From the NCBI RefSeq assembly GCF_013373865.1, contig NC_050467.1, positions 39,727,132 through 39,791,131 of the forward strand: DNA of 64,000 nt, read 5' to 3'. Source of the stretch: Monomorium pharaonis (Eukaryota > Arthropoda > Insecta > Hymenoptera > Formicidae). Shown here piece after piece: positions 11,176 to 23,633 of the stretch. The stretch's first letter is position 1. Each line of letters opens with the position of its first letter. The notes under the pieces were generated by a model. That model did no database searches and was not told where the DNA came from. It was given only the letters and a program-made list of their open reading frames with translations. The position numbers and the translations under genes were made by a program.

Positions 11176-13011
11176 CACGCACGTTGGCATCGTGGCGACC
11201 GGCGACCGCGTATGGATTCACACACCGACGCGTCACGACGCCGTGGCCGCACGCACGACGCGACCGTTGCCGGACGCGTATTGTTACGGCGCGCGAATGC
11301 CATGCTCGTATATGCATTCGAAGACCAGCCCTCGGGTAGGCGAGCGGCTTACACGCGGCCATCATTAGTCGCGGAATCACGCCTGTCAATTCGCAGAGCG
11401 GTTTCGTCAGGATTTATTAAAAATGGCTTTCGGCCAGGACTATACAAACCGCGCCTTGTACGTTCTCGATACTGATATAATTGCGATCACATCTGCCGAT
11501 CGATAAAATCAACCTGTTCCCGTAGCGCCAACTTAACCTCGGTAATGTAGAGAAACGGCGAATGGAGATCTCATCTTCGTTTATTCACGAGAATAACGAG
11601 GCCTAAATATAATTGTCCGTACGTCAATCGCTAATAGTACGTTCTATACATTCGCTTTTAAAGAACCTTGCCAGCAATCGAGTGGACTTCCAGGCTGAGA
11701 GACAGGTGCTCCCAGCTGATGCCCTTAGGAAACCAGCGGTGAAGGGACACTGTACGCTCGAGAAAACACAATCACTTTTGAATAGACTCGATCGTAGGAT
11801 CGCGATAACCGCTTTAGAGGGTTTCGAGATATTACATGATTCTTACGATTGGAATTTTGCCCGGCGAGGAACAAGCGATTTTACATAGTGATTAACGAAT
11901 AATGTGTTAATCCGCAGATTAACGGGGAACTCACTCCACTTTCATAAGCGTTGCAAAGGGGAGAGAAACGTAAACTATCGCAACGTACTCTAAATAATTT
12001 GTCCTTTAAAATTTCCTAATTTAATTTACATAATTGTAAAACAGGATATATCACAGTCTGCGACAGTTGTTAAAAGAACGTTGTTGTAATTCTTATTTGC
12101 GTACAGTTCTTTCGTAATTTAATTTACCGAGAGAAAGTGCGCGGCTTTAACGAACCTCGCCGGTATACTGTGTCACGAATAGGAAGGAAATAAACGGACA
12201 TATCAGAATAACAGTGTTATCATTTGATATCGCAGCTGCCATCGTGATTATACGTTGTATCCAGCTGTGAAATTAATATCTCACCTGGCATTTTCCACAT
12301 CAATTGAACAATCTGTCTGGTTTTTGTTATAATTGTTTTGTACAGGGTTCAGTTTCTGGTCTCTCGCTGTTCTGACACGTCACGGGTGTGTCTTTGTGTC
12401 ATTTTTTGCGCAACCGGTTTCCACATTATCGCACCGAAATGCACGGTGAAAGAAACATTGTTACTAATGCTCCGAGCCTGAACTGTACTTTCATTAGAAT
12501 TACGTTGCTACCGCGGCCGGATGGTTACGCGCTACTGTTCTGAAAGTATATAATTTATCTATAGTGGGAGGGCGTAACTCGCGCGAAAAACGTTTACTTA
12601 CGATAGTGAAACTTATATTTAGGAGAATGTTCCATAATGATAAAGTCCGTGGCTCGAGATTGTCCCGGAATTACGGAGGCGAGCGCAATTATCGATAGTA
12701 TATCGCGATTATATCGGAATCGGCGCATTATCATGTACGGCCGGTGTAAAAGAGCGCAAAAAGACGAGCGTGGCATTCCATCCAAGGAGATCTCGGCTAT
12801 TACGCTAGATTTTCTGCCATTAAAGCTCAATCTTCCTGGATGCGTATGGTTACAGGTCGCACAGACCGCGCCGACGCTCACAGCGCGACGCAGCGTAAAA
12901 ATCTACGCCGTCGTTAAGAGTTCCTATTAATTTACAACGATAGCTGCATACACTCCCGGCAATTAATAGCGCTCGCGGTAATTAACAACACCGTATGGCC
13001 TGCGCGCGGCG

Positions 13012-13031
13012 CGGCTCGACTCGGCTCGACT
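13012..13031 (+). repeat. Two perfect copies of CGGCTCGACT
   Basis: A 10-bp unit is repeated twice without mismatch in a GC-rich stretch. It shares the TCGACT core with the 21-bp duplication at 56399. Confidence 0.8.
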
Positions 13032-13418
13032 CAACGTGTCACGGGCCCGCACCGGTCGGGCCAGCATCCGCTGGATACATCGTCGTGAATGCTTCTATCT
13101 ACCATGGCGGCGAGCTGCCGTCGTCGCACGCGATTCCCGTTGTTTGCACGCATTTATCGCGACGAGGCAATCTCCCAGGGGCGCACCGGATCACACCACG
13201 TCCAGCTAATCCGGCAATTCAGGCTCCTAAGCCGCAAAGCTCGCGCACCCCCAAACGTATTATTATCCGGTAACCCATCTTAATTGACCTCACCCTAGGC
13301 ACACGGTTCGCCGGTAATCGGCGCGATTAAATCGCTCGATCGCCGAGGAACGTATATGATAATTCAGTGGGCAGCCGAAGCCGGCGGTCAATGGTCGCGC
13401 ACCTGTTCTCCAAACTCA

Positions 13419-13454
13419 CTCTCTTTCCCTCTCTCTCTCTCTCCTCTCTTTCTC
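13419..13454 (+). repeat. CT-rich pyrimidine tract
   Basis: CT repeats interrupted by CCC and TTT. A good acceptor-like TCTCCAG ends at 13518, but no convincing exon follows it. Confidence 0.9.
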
Positions 13455-14068
13455 CGTCTCTGCTTCGCTACCTTCCCTCTTATTACATACCTGTATATTC
13501 GTTCTTCTTCCTCTCCAGCATCTCTCGACAGTCCTCCTTCTCTGTCGGGTCAAGGCACGTCTAGGCTGTTGGAAGGCCATTTACCCTTAGCCCGGTACAC
13601 AACACACTTATGGCTTTTCTTCTTTCTCGAATGCATTCACGTGTGCGCCGTGTATTCTCCGTTTTGTCACTGCGCGATCGGGACATGATACAATAGCCAT
13701 TGCAGATTTGCAGATCGTATCCAACATATTATATATCTTGCAACAACTCTTTTGTACTTCTATAAATTGATTAAAAAGTAAAAACATCGACAGATTCAAA
13801 TGCTATCGCGTGAAATTAACTCCTTTAATATTTTCATTCTCTAATCGTGCAGCTGATAATGATTGATACGGTGATTCGTGTAAATGGCAAGGACAAGTCA
13901 ACAGAGAGAGACATTAGAAAGCGATAAGCGTATAACCAAGTACCGTACCGAGTCGCTCGAGGACTACCGTGCGATGCGGCGGACAATTTGTCAAACAGCT
14001 CCGTTAACTTGCGTAACTACTCGTATTATAGATCCCGCGAATGCGACATGTACACCGATACGCGCCAA

Positions 14069-14090
14069 TCTCTCTCTCTCTCTCTCTCTC
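14069..14090 (+). repeat. (TC)n microsatellite
   Basis: Eleven perfect TC units between CGCCAA and ACCGATCG. Confidence 0.95.
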
Positions 14091-15223
14091 ACCGATCGTA
14101 AGTATCGATGACCTTTCGCGCGGCACTCGACGGATCTAACGTACAGATTTCTATCGATAATACCGTGTATAGTTATGACGTTTCGCGTCACACGGCTTAA
14201 ACAATCGAGGAACAAGGCGTGGGGCTTTTTTACGCGACATGAAAATTACACTGCCGGTACCACACACAATCGCGCAAATGCATACATATACCGAGCGTAC
14301 CGCTTTTACCGATTAACACGTCGCGATAGGCACGTTAACAGCAACGTCACCGATGTCGACGTATAGCGCATACTTATTGTAAGAAAGCAATCATACCGTA
14401 AGCGAGTTTGGCAGGCATGCGCACGATTAATTATCCTTGTCGAACGGTTTTCACCGGCACATCGGCCAACTGCTAAGATTAATTGACGCGAAACCAACAT
14501 TCTGGCGACAAACGGCGCGGCGAGTCGTTAATGCCGCCGCGAGATGAGAAAGGATCCTCGTCGCGCGCGCCCGTCTAATCTACCAACTATGTTATATCTG
14601 ACAATAATCGCGATTATCAATCATACCTGGGAAATATTTGTTGCATCAAGGCATCGAATCTGTAGCGGAGAGAAAGTGCAATATGCACGACCTTTGGGGG
14701 ATATTTTTTGCACTTTTGCGATAAACTTTGCGTTAATATATACATTAACACGCAGGCACGGATCATCGATACGTACACTTCGATTTATATTTTGAGAAAA
14801 GTGTATTTACACTTTAATAGATACAACACGTATATAAAATCGATCGATCCGAGCTTTATTCGGGAGCCGGCATGCGGCCGGCTATATCAATTTGTAGACG
14901 CGTGTGCACGCGGCGTGATTGTGGTGTGCGTGAGCGCAGGTAGGGTATACGCACGCGAGCGCGAACACCTACACGATATCGTGCGGTTGCGCGCGGATCC
15001 GCAGCCTCTTGTAGTCTCGGATCTTTTTCTCTCTCGCTTGCCCCCGCTCCCTCCCGCTCCCGCCACATGCGTTATAATCTCGATATCCCATATATCCATG
15101 TACAAGACATGCCTCCCATTTTAAATATACCATCGTGTAATTCATAATAAATGACTTATAAATGCAATGTACTTTTTGTGCTGGGGCACCGCGCGCCCGT
15201 TGTGCGAGGCAACCAACGTCGGG

Positions 15224-15260
15224 CTCTCCTCCTCCTCCTCCTCCTCCTCCTCTTCCTCGT
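15224..15260 (+). repeat. (CTC)n trinucleotide tract
   Basis: About eleven CTC/CCT units, ending in TCTTCCTCG; it creates poly-Ser, poly-Leu and poly-Glu frames. Confidence 0.93.
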
Positions 15261-15814
15261 CCTCTCTTTCCTTCGCCGCGCGTGCACGCATACACGACCG
15301 TCTGCATGTATACACGCGCGGTGGCAAACGCACGCCGTATCCCGGGACTCCGACACCGAGGCCGCGTTCCTGCTTTATTATGTGTAACACGCATTATACG
15401 AGCCCTTGCGCCCGGCCGCGGCTTGCGCGTCCTTCCCTTCCCTTCCCTCGCGCCGCTGATTTAGATAAATCGAAGATAGCCGTGGCGGAGGTCAGGCCGT
15501 GCGTACCTCATCTCATCTCGCCGTTCCATTTCCGAGAGTCGCGCGGCGCTAAATCTCTCCGCTGCCGCGTATACCTCTTGCGGTGCGTGGCGTCGCACGA
15601 TTCAAGCTCTCCACCGCATGTCACGGCCTGCTGCAGGCTACGGAGAAGGGTACGTCTGATGACATACTTGAAACAGTCGGCCGAGGGAAACTCGTTCCAA
15701 CGTAGTCAACTAATACGTCTCTTTCGAATGGACCGCGAGAAGATTTACAATGCCGCAATTTAAAATGCAAAACGCGTAGCCCACGGAACACAAATATATT
15801 TTGTTAAGCATCCT

Positions 15815-15837
15815 CCCTTCCCCCCTCCCCCCCCCCC
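15815..15837 (-). repeat. Poly-C tract (G-quadruplex on minus strand)
   Basis: C runs of 3, 6 and 11 separated by TT and T on the plus strand. The 11-C run can supply several tracts, so the minus strand can form a G-quadruplex and the plus strand an i-motif. Confidence 0.85.
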
Positions 15838-16231
15838 GTAGAAACGTAGAAGTAAAAAATGAGGCAACCCCTCTTCTCTTCTCCACGATTGCCCGATTTA
15901 TCCCAACGCTCGATGCACACGAATTACCGTGGAAGCCGGTCCAGCGGACGTTTGTATTTCTCGTGTCCGGTTTCTCGCGACCGACGACGCTGCGTGATCG
16001 AGGTCCACGGTAAAAGAGACGCGGCGAGATTTATCGAAACCCGATGCGGCGAACGCGCGCCGATATATGTCCCGGACCCCGCTCGAAAACGCTCCGAAGA
16101 ATCGTCCGATACTGAAAATAAAGGATCATCATCTCTTTCTCTCTCTTTCTCTCTACCGGTCGTCGACGGCACGGTATCCGTATGCGCACAGAAAGTCTAC
16201 AGGAGAATGAGAGAGAAAAAAACATAAGCCC

Positions 16232-16234
<3 letters not shown>

Positions 16235-16326
<92 letters not shown>

Positions 16327-16348
16327 TGTGTGTGTGTGTGTGTGTGTG
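16235..16348 (+). repeat. Compound (GA)n(GT)n microsatellite
   Basis: About 92 bp of GA with a single AAAG interruption runs directly into 11 GT units. Nearby pyrimidine-rich DNA at 16134-16155 could pair with it. Confidence 0.97.
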
Positions 16349-16659
16349 CAGCGCGCGTAGCAGCAGGGGTGCGATTAATCGTCGTAAGCAATCGCTTATA
16401 TCCCGGAATTTTAATTCGCAGTCGGTTAAGCGCGCTTGTAGCCGCTAGGGACGAACAAAACGTCGTCCGCGTATATTGCGAAAAGCGGGATTCAACCGGC
16501 GCGGCGAGCGCAGCCGAGACGAGTCACCGATACCTAGATGCGCGCGTCCACTACGCGTGACCAAGTACCCATCTACCAACGTATTTACCGCCTATACTTA
16601 TACTCATGGGTACCTACACTTGAAATCTGGCCGGCACCTGCGTCCGCGCGCCGATACGA

Positions 16660-16678
16660 ACGACGACGACGACGACGA
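16660..16678 (+). repeat. (ACG)n trinucleotide
   Basis: About six ACG units in a GC-rich stretch. Confidence 0.9.
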
Positions 16679-17809
16679 AGCGGTCGTACCAGTCCGGCTG
16701 TTGTAAAAGTGTCAACGCGTATAACTTCAGATGCATCATCGATTCTTAATAACCACGTTTCCACGGTTTTCGAAGATGCTGATGACGTCGAGCAAAAACT
16801 CACCCCTCATCGGTGAACCGTGAATGCGAAGACGTATCAGATACGGTCAAGTTTCCTTGTTGCTATAGGCACGACACACTCGTGCCACCTTTGCGCGTGA
16901 CACGCAACTCGAAAACGTATACGCACCGTCCGCGTATCGCATTATAATAGGTGATTGCACTCGTGTACATACGTATGAGATGCGTCCGGTGCAGCTACAT
17001 ATCGCCCAGGATAAGATGCCGCATCTCCCGCAGCGGGGTGTCCCGCTAAATAATGCAATAACGTAAGAATTATGGCAACTTAATGATACTTTATGTATAA
17101 TTATGCGCCTGCGTTGCTTGGCGCGCGAATTCCCTTTCTCCAGTTTGATCGCGGGTGGTAGGTGGAAGGACTCGTTGCTTATTCAGATTATAAATAGTTG
17201 TTCGATGCGGTTTTCTATCCTCTGGACAGCCTTCGCTGTGGGGATTTTGATGTTATCGCGAGACTTACGCTCTAGGAGAATAAAATTGCAAATTCCAACG
17301 TGTACTTTTGAGTTTTCGCGTGTCTCAAAGTTGTGGCTCCCGATGTACGCTTTCAAATCCAAGATATCGCACCGGTATCGGAATAACTTTGTAACCGTGG
17401 TGGTAGACGCGTACGCATGTACATTGTCAATTGCGCCGCAGTTAAGAAGTTTCAAAGGAATACGCGGCGCATGTGGTTTGCGGCAACTCGGTATATATAA
17501 TGACCGTGCAATTACGCGTAATGAAACAATATTACTTTACTGCCTAAGAGAATACCGTGGTTTATTAATTTTTATGAGATAATTTCGGGAGCACCACTCG
17601 TGCGTTTAATATCTCTCTCGCGAATCCATATAATTTGCCGCCTATCTCGGCTACCATATTACAAAGTCTCAAATGTGTACACGCGAGGACGAAAGGGGGC
17701 TTGGCACGAGTGTGTCACGCAATGTAACGAGTGGCCGCCCTTCGAGGCTTTGACGAGTCCACCGACTTTGTGCGCCTTTTCACGCGAAAGGAAGGCGCCG
17801 GGAGCGGTT

Positions 17810-17843
17810 AATTTAAAACATGTTATATGCAAAGTGGTAATGG
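17810..17843 (+). repeat. 34-nt dispersed motif, copy 1
   Basis: This segment and 18816-18849 match at 29 of 34 positions without gaps, including a perfect 13-nt core AAAGTGGTAATGG. They are 1.0 kb apart in the same orientation, and homology does not clearly continue on either side. Confidence 0.5.
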
Positions 17844-17949
17844 TCCCCACTGTCGCGACCATCACTGTCCGGTTGCCTTAAATATCCGTCGATGCGTGTT
17901 TGTCGTCTCAAAGAGTAGGTAAATCCTCTTTATATGCCCTCTTGTCGTT

Positions 17950-17980
17950 AAAAAAAAAAAATAAAAATAAAAATAAAAAA
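17950..17980 (+). repeat. A-rich tract (A)n(TAAAA)n
   Basis: A run of A followed by TAAAA-type pentamers. Such tails can mark the 3' end of a retroposed sequence, but no LINE or SINE body is recognisable upstream. Confidence 0.85.
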
Positions 17981-18815
17981 GCAGAGATACACACTGTGTA
18001 ATCTGCCAAACGCTTTATCGCGCGGGCGCATCTATCCGGGTCCATCTGTGAATCGTTAAGTCAAATCTATCGCGTCGGGGAAAGAAATGGTTAATCGCTA
18101 AATTAACGGTTGCTCGCACCTGCGAAGATTTGTAATGCAATCAGCGCTGCGTCGGTCCCGCGTCTTCGAGCGACCTGACCCGATGCGATGGCTGCCGACC
18201 TCTGACTCGGCAAACATATTGATTTATTAAAGTGCACGTGCATACGTACGCATTACCGCGGTATCCCATCCGCTGGCCGTACCGGGTGTAAATGGGCAGT
18301 TATTTTCTTAATAGATTTCCATTGCCCAAAGAAATGTTTAACCGGCGCACCGGATGCCGCACTGTCCGTCCGGTGAGGACCGCCGCTTCAAATTGCAGCT
18401 TGTCCACGGTTACAAAGTCCAGCTTATTTGCGCTGAATTGCCCCCAGCCTGTCCCGAATGAAAGCGACGATAACGAGCCGACACCCTTCAAAAGTTTGAC
18501 GCGGAGTTTCTTCATTGTGTTGAATATATTGTATATAATCAAATAATTCCGGCGAGATTGAACTTTTACACCGTTTGATACGCGCAAATAGTCTCTACTT
18601 GTCTCAATAAAATGGAAATGCAAATTGAAAATTACAAGATTTATCTCTTTTATGATTTTGAAAATAATAAGTTAAGGGATTTTAATCTCTCGTTTGATAA
18701 GTTTGCTGATTTCATGCGTGGACGAAGATACGCGAAACGGAAGGGTTGACGGACAAGATCCGAGGGCGGTACGAGAGAGGATGGGCGAGAATGGTAGTCC
18801 ATGAGCTAGATTGGT

Positions 18816-18849
18816 AATTTATAATGTGTAATATGTAAAGTGGTAATGG
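18816..18849 (+). repeat. 34-nt dispersed motif, copy 2
   Basis: Partner of 17810-17843 (29 of 34 identical). CCGGTTG follows 4 nt after this copy and about two dozen nt after the other, so the flanks may be related with an indel. Confidence 0.5.
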
Positions 18850-19030
18850 ACAGCCGGTTGTAGTGTAGTTTGATGCAAGTTGGAACTTGAGGTTGAAAGA
18901 GAGTCTCGAGGCAGGCCAGCGGCCAAGTAACCGGCCGCGAAGATGTTGCGAGGGGGCACCGTGGGGCGAAAGAGCGGGAGGGGTCCCTCAGGGGCGTCGA
19001 ATGGGGTACCCGATCCCGAGAGCGCAACGA

Positions 19031-19168
19031 CGACGAGGGGATGAGGTAGAAACGGAGGAGACGGTAAAGAGTGGTACGACGAGGAAGAGGAGAGCGCGAA
19101 ACGGGGCAGGAGAATGAAGAGAGGAGGAAAGAGGGATGGAGGGAAAGAGAGGGAAGGAGGGAGTATCT
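19031..19168 (+). repeat. Purine-rich block
   Basis: Mostly A/G (AGGAGGAAAG-type) with scattered breaks. It is followed about 200 bp later by a pyrimidine-rich block on the same strand. Confidence 0.8.
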
Positions 19169-19366
19169 CTCAGAGCCGCCACTGCTTGCGTGTCGAGCCT
19201 TAATGAATGCAAACCACGATCCGGAGGCAGCCCGCTCGACCTGTTGTTTTCCAGTCCAGATAGCCTATAATTTTTATTGTCACGGGAGAAATAGCAGCCT
19301 GATGGAGGCACGGCTTATCTCGGTCCTCGTTTTGCGTCCCGGCCGTGTTCCGTGCGTTTTGTTGCC

Positions 19367-19545
19367 CTCTCCTTAGCCCTCGCACCACCCGTCCTCCCTG
19401 CCTTCACCCTTGCCACCGGCCTCTTTCCCCGTAGCACGTCGCTCTCCGCGCGTTTCTCACCCCCTTCCCCGCCTTTCCGCGAGCCTCTCTCACCACTCTC
19501 GTCGTCTGCGATTCCGATTCCCCATCTTGTTCCCGATCCTCTTCG
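19367..19545 (+). repeat. Pyrimidine-rich block
   Basis: C/T-dominated DNA (CCTCTC, CCCTTCC, CTCTCTC) that mirrors the preceding purine-rich block and creates a Leu/Pro/Ser-rich frame (19352-19627) that I regard as spurious. Confidence 0.75.
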
Positions 19546-19992
19546 ATCAACGCCACCGGGCGTTATGCAGGCCCTATATACGAAGAATATGATGGCGTAT
19601 TACCTGCTTTATACCGCCAGCATGTGATACGTATGTAATAGATATACATATATAATACATATCGCGCTCGTGTATGCGTCTACATGGATACACGTAAATT
19701 CGCTAAGGAACAGCCACCTTGAATGATCGTTGCAGCGATTTTCTGATGTGGAAACCTAGCGATCAAAGTCGATCTCCTCGAATAATAGTTTATTAGAATA
19801 GTAATAGCGAAGAGAAAATATACGAAAAAGATGACCGTTTTGTTTCACGAATAAAAAGGCGATTATCTGATAAAGGAAAATTGACATACCAAAAAAAAAA
19901 GCAAAAAGACGCGTACCTTTCGGTGACAAGCACTGGGCAATACAGTGACAAATATTCGGTTGTCGATAATCAGTTATGCGAAGAGACGAAGC

Positions 19993-20036
19993 GAGAAAGA
20001 AAGAGAGGAAGAGGAAGAGAGAGAGAGAGAGAGAAA
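19993..20036 (+). repeat. Polypurine tract ending in (GA)n
   Basis: 44 consecutive purines, the last half a GA dinucleotide array. Confidence 0.93.
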
Positions 20037-20900
20037 CGTCGAGACAGGTATCATCCTCGCTCGCAATCCAAAGGCACGTAATCGTTTCCGAGGAATCGCA
20101 TCGCGGGAGAAGATCCGATGAAGACACGTCAGATCGCCCATAACGATTATCCGGCGGCGAGGTATCGTTCCCGCTCGCGCAATATACAACGAGCCTTGTT
20201 ATATGGGAGATGCGCCGGTGCATTGTCGGCCGCGCGCACAAATGGATTCACAGAATCACACGGTGGCCAATGATGGTACCGATAATAACGACGTGGACGT
20301 GGCATGCGAGCGAAATAAATCGCGAAATGCGCTCGCACGCGTTCGCGCGCGCTCGACCTTCTTCAGGGAACTCGATATTTACGCGCGACCGCGAAGATTT
20401 GCGGCGTGTAACGAGATTCGCCGTGTAATTCGGGGAAAACTTGTTAGGTCGTGTCGGTTTAAATTGGATTATGATCGCGTCGGACGCCCGATCCCTCCTT
20501 TTCGCGGACACGGAACGAATCGCCGCTCGCAAATTCATTAACGACGCCTGCGAGTCACCGCGCAATATGTGGATCTTAATAAAATAACTCGCCGAATCGC
20601 GCCCGGTGTAACGACCTTTCAGTCGAGAGACGGTCGACAAGATAACGGGCATTTACTCGATTTCTTTTTCTATCAGACGCAGCCCGTAATAATAATGCGC
20701 CACTATCCGAATGTAAATCTACATTGCAACGATTGGCTCGAGGGAGCTCCGATCTCACAGCGTCATTTGTGTAACTTACGCTATTTGGATAATAGAATCT
20801 ATCTCCGAGGAACATGAGCATGAAACGTACGTATATTTTAGACCACGTTTATAACACATGTGTCCGCGCGCGTGCAGAGTCCATTCCACGCCAGGATCGG

Positions 20901-20931
20901 CGTCATCATCATCATTATCGTCATCATCGTC
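20901..20931 (+). repeat. (CAT/CGT)n trinucleotide tract
   Basis: CATCATCATCATT then CGTCATCATCGTC. A CT-rich tract (20949-20985) follows 18 bp downstream. Confidence 0.88.
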
Positions 20932-20948
20932 GGCTTTTCCACGCGTGC

Positions 20949-20985
20949 ACTCTCTTTCTTTCTCTCTCTCTCTCCCTCTTTCTCC
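20949..20985 (+). repeat. CT-rich tract
   Basis: CTCTCTTTCTTTC passing into CT dinucleotides and CCCTCTTTCTCC. Confidence 0.9.
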
Positions 20986-23235
20986 TGGCGCGGCAAGAAA
21001 TTCCAGCGGGTGAACGGTATAGCGACCGCAGGGCAATCAGCGTTAACAATGTTTTATTGTTACGTCACGGATCGGGCTGACTGTACACGTATATACACGT
21101 ACGAGACGAGCCGGACAGGCGTGCATTAAAGCTTATCATAACGGTTCGCCGTTAAGTCGCCGTCAGGGCGAACGCGGAGTAGTTCGCGGACCGAAAGGAA
21201 AAAGACGGCTCGAAAGTTGGACCTGATCCGCGGGTTGTTGGACCGAGGTGCACAATATATTCCGCGTGTCGGGATCGACCTGTGCCGGACCGCCGGTGTC
21301 GCGGATATTTTCTACGTGAATACGGCGCGACGGTATATGATTCGCACGGATACGCTCGATTAAAGCCCCACCGTGCGCGCATATTTACTGACCGCGCACG
21401 AAAATAAGCCGCGCATTCCCAAAGCGGCGGAAAACTATTAATCTTCCTTCGCGGCGCAAACGGTATAGCCTTGCGACTTGTAGTATGCGGAATATCCAGT
21501 GAGAAGTTGCATATGCATATATTAAGTTAATCCCTGGTACTCTCTGATCGCTGGTTTTATCTGATATAATGTAGATAGAGTGCGTTAACTGTATTATCGG
21601 TAATTTCTACACCTACCAATAGACTCTTCAATTTTAAACATTAAGTGCTGATAACGTTTATAAATGCACGTAATGAATGCACGTGACCTTTTAGCAGCGA
21701 ATTATAGCGAAGCGGTAAAATGTTATTTCAAAATTGTAGGACGTTAATTAATTTACATATATTTATCTTTTATTGAAGTTTCGCACCCGACGCTATACTT
21801 TCGCGGGAGGCCGTACATGAGAAGTTTGCCGCTCATTCTCTCACACAGGCTAATGTACGACCGTACGAAGTGAGCAAAGGTGCGGGCATGAGAAGGTGGG
21901 GGAGTCGATGTATAAGGGTAAAGGTGTAACGGGACCCCTGACGATCTACGTATTCATCATGCGCGACCTTAAGCGAGAAAAAAGTGACAACCAATTTATA
22001 ACCGGGATAATTACAATATCAAGCACTGGGCTTTTAATATATGCTTAATAACCGATAATGAGCGCATTGGCGGGCCGATGTACGTACCCGTTTTACCACT
22101 TACGAGTATCGTTTATATTATGTGGGACAAGAGGTATTCTTCCCTTTCCATAACGACTGAGGCCGCACATATCCAGGAAAGATCCTATCAACAGGCGTGG
22201 CGAAGCACGAATCACTCGGCACTCGGCCGGTGACAGTGTAATTCACGCGAATGGGCGAATCCCACGGTGGAGGACTAATTGACAAACATTGACGGACGGC
22301 ATGTACGGTGGCGTCAAGTGGCGTACAGTGTCCAAAGTGGCCTTTGTTGACAGGCGGACCTGTGCTTGGGCGACACGGTATTTCCCACAAAAGCCCCGCT
22401 ACTTCCACTCAATTTACCCGCTCGTGCGAACTCCGGCGCGGATCGGACGCGCGCGTACGCGAGGACGTTTATCGAGGAGAAATTTCTCTCCGCCAATTTT
22501 ATTAGGGACGATCGAACGCTGGCGATTACAGTTCCTCCGTGAGTTCTTAATTAATCGCGGCAATTTTTATCGTAACCGCTAATTTATCGCGCACGACCGT
22601 TAATTTTCTGTAGTAAAACCGGAAAGATTCATGGTCATATCTAAGCGCGCTTCTCGCGTTTATAATCTTCCAATCGTGCAGCCGCCGTCGCTCTGGCTAC
22701 GTGGCAGTTCGAAGTAAGTTGCCCTAATATCGAAAGGAAATTCGATCAGCGTTTCGTATCGACGGCGACAAGCTTGCCAGCCGCGGCGGAAAAGCATTTA
22801 TTTGCATAGCCGGCGAGTACCATCAGCAAAGGATTTCTGTAATCCCATGCAAATTGTTAAAGTTGAACCATTAGCGAAAATTAATGCGATTTTCTCCAAG
22901 CGGGAACGGGTGAATATAATATTGATGGGTTTGATATGGGACTGAGGAGGGGAGGCAGAAGAGGAAAGGATGTTCAATTGGGGTGAGAGCGAGGGGAGAG
23001 GACTCGCATTATTTATCGAATCATCGCGCTACGGAATTGTGAGCATCGTTACGGAATCGTGTGTGGCGTTCGCGAAATACTTAAAGCATCACTTTGAATT
23101 TATATTTCCGTATGCCAATACATTATGCAAGATAACTGCGGAAGAGAGTAAATAAATCTTATTTACTTTCCCAACGAAATACATCGCGATCGTTTCACAT
23201 CAGCGTCGACATTATTACTTAGCTTTATCGCGTTT

Positions 23236-23633
23236 AGAGATGTGCAAATTATTCGAACACGAATCGACTCGAATCAGATAAGGTTCGATTCGGATTTCAA
23301 ATTTCTATTGATTTGAATTCAAACTATTCGAAAAATTTGAATCTAAGATATGTTCAAATATACAAATCGCATATATCGGTTTATAAACTATTATTTAAAA
23401 TGATTTTATATAATATAATCAAGATTATTTTTACATAATAATCTGTTTGCATTATCTATATCTTAAAATTCAATCTAACAATAATTATGTTATGTCATTA
23501 ATTAAAAGTTGTATCAACAATTTGGCTTGATTTGATTCAAATAAAATTTTATCGATTTGATTCAGATTTGAATAAAGAAATAAAACTCAATTTGATTCGT
23601 TTCAATATAAAAAACTTTGATTCGCCCATTTCC
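23236..23633. mobile_element. Degenerate TTCGAATC-rich element with inverted ends (MITE-like)
   Basis: About 400 bp of AT-rich DNA is packed with variants of TTCGAATC, GATTCGAA, TTTGATTC and TTTGAATC in both orientations. The left end reads GAGATGTGCAAATT from 23237; the reverse complement of the right end reads GAAATGGGCGAATC. These agree at 10 of 14 positions, an imperfect terminal inverted repeat. There is no ORF for a transposase and no clear target-site duplication. Short non-autonomous repeats full of TCGAATC motifs are common in insect genomes; placing this one among them is inference. Confidence 0.45.

Larger units (their letters stand above)
10791..13700. other. Mixed block with purine-rich core
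   Basis: Holds the polypurine block, the TGTCAGCY triple, the paired CGGCTCGACT and two TAATTA-type sites at 12959-12987. A 91-codon frame at 11613-11888 is less biased than most but has no recognisable motif. Confidence 0.55.
13701..17100. other. Microsatellite-rich GC block
   Basis: TC, CTC, poly-C, GA-GT and ACG arrays fall within 3 kb. The 198-codon frame at 15167-15763 begins in the CTC array and is discounted. Confidence 0.6.
17101..19760. other. Mixed block with 34-nt motif pair and strand-skew switch
   Basis: A 159-codon ATG frame at 17103-17582 includes a hydrophobic stretch after an internal Met (17205) but has no family signature and is of a length expected by chance. Confidence 0.5.
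19761..22960. other. Moderately GC-rich, no gene seen
   Basis: Polypurine, CAT and CT tracts at 19.9-21.0 kb. The rest is unique-looking sequence with scattered TTAATTAA-type sites (22547-22608). Confidence 0.55.

Noticed and set aside
12043..12066. ATCACAGTCTG resembling miR-11 / miR-2 seed
   Set aside because: Match covers the 5' part only; no opposite arm forms a hairpin.
17103..17582. 159-codon ATG frame with a hydrophobic stretch
   Set aside because: About one frame of this length is expected by chance in the window; no motif recognised.
17950..17980. A-rich tail as evidence for a LINE or SINE
   Set aside because: No promoter boxes, ORF or target-site duplication found upstream.
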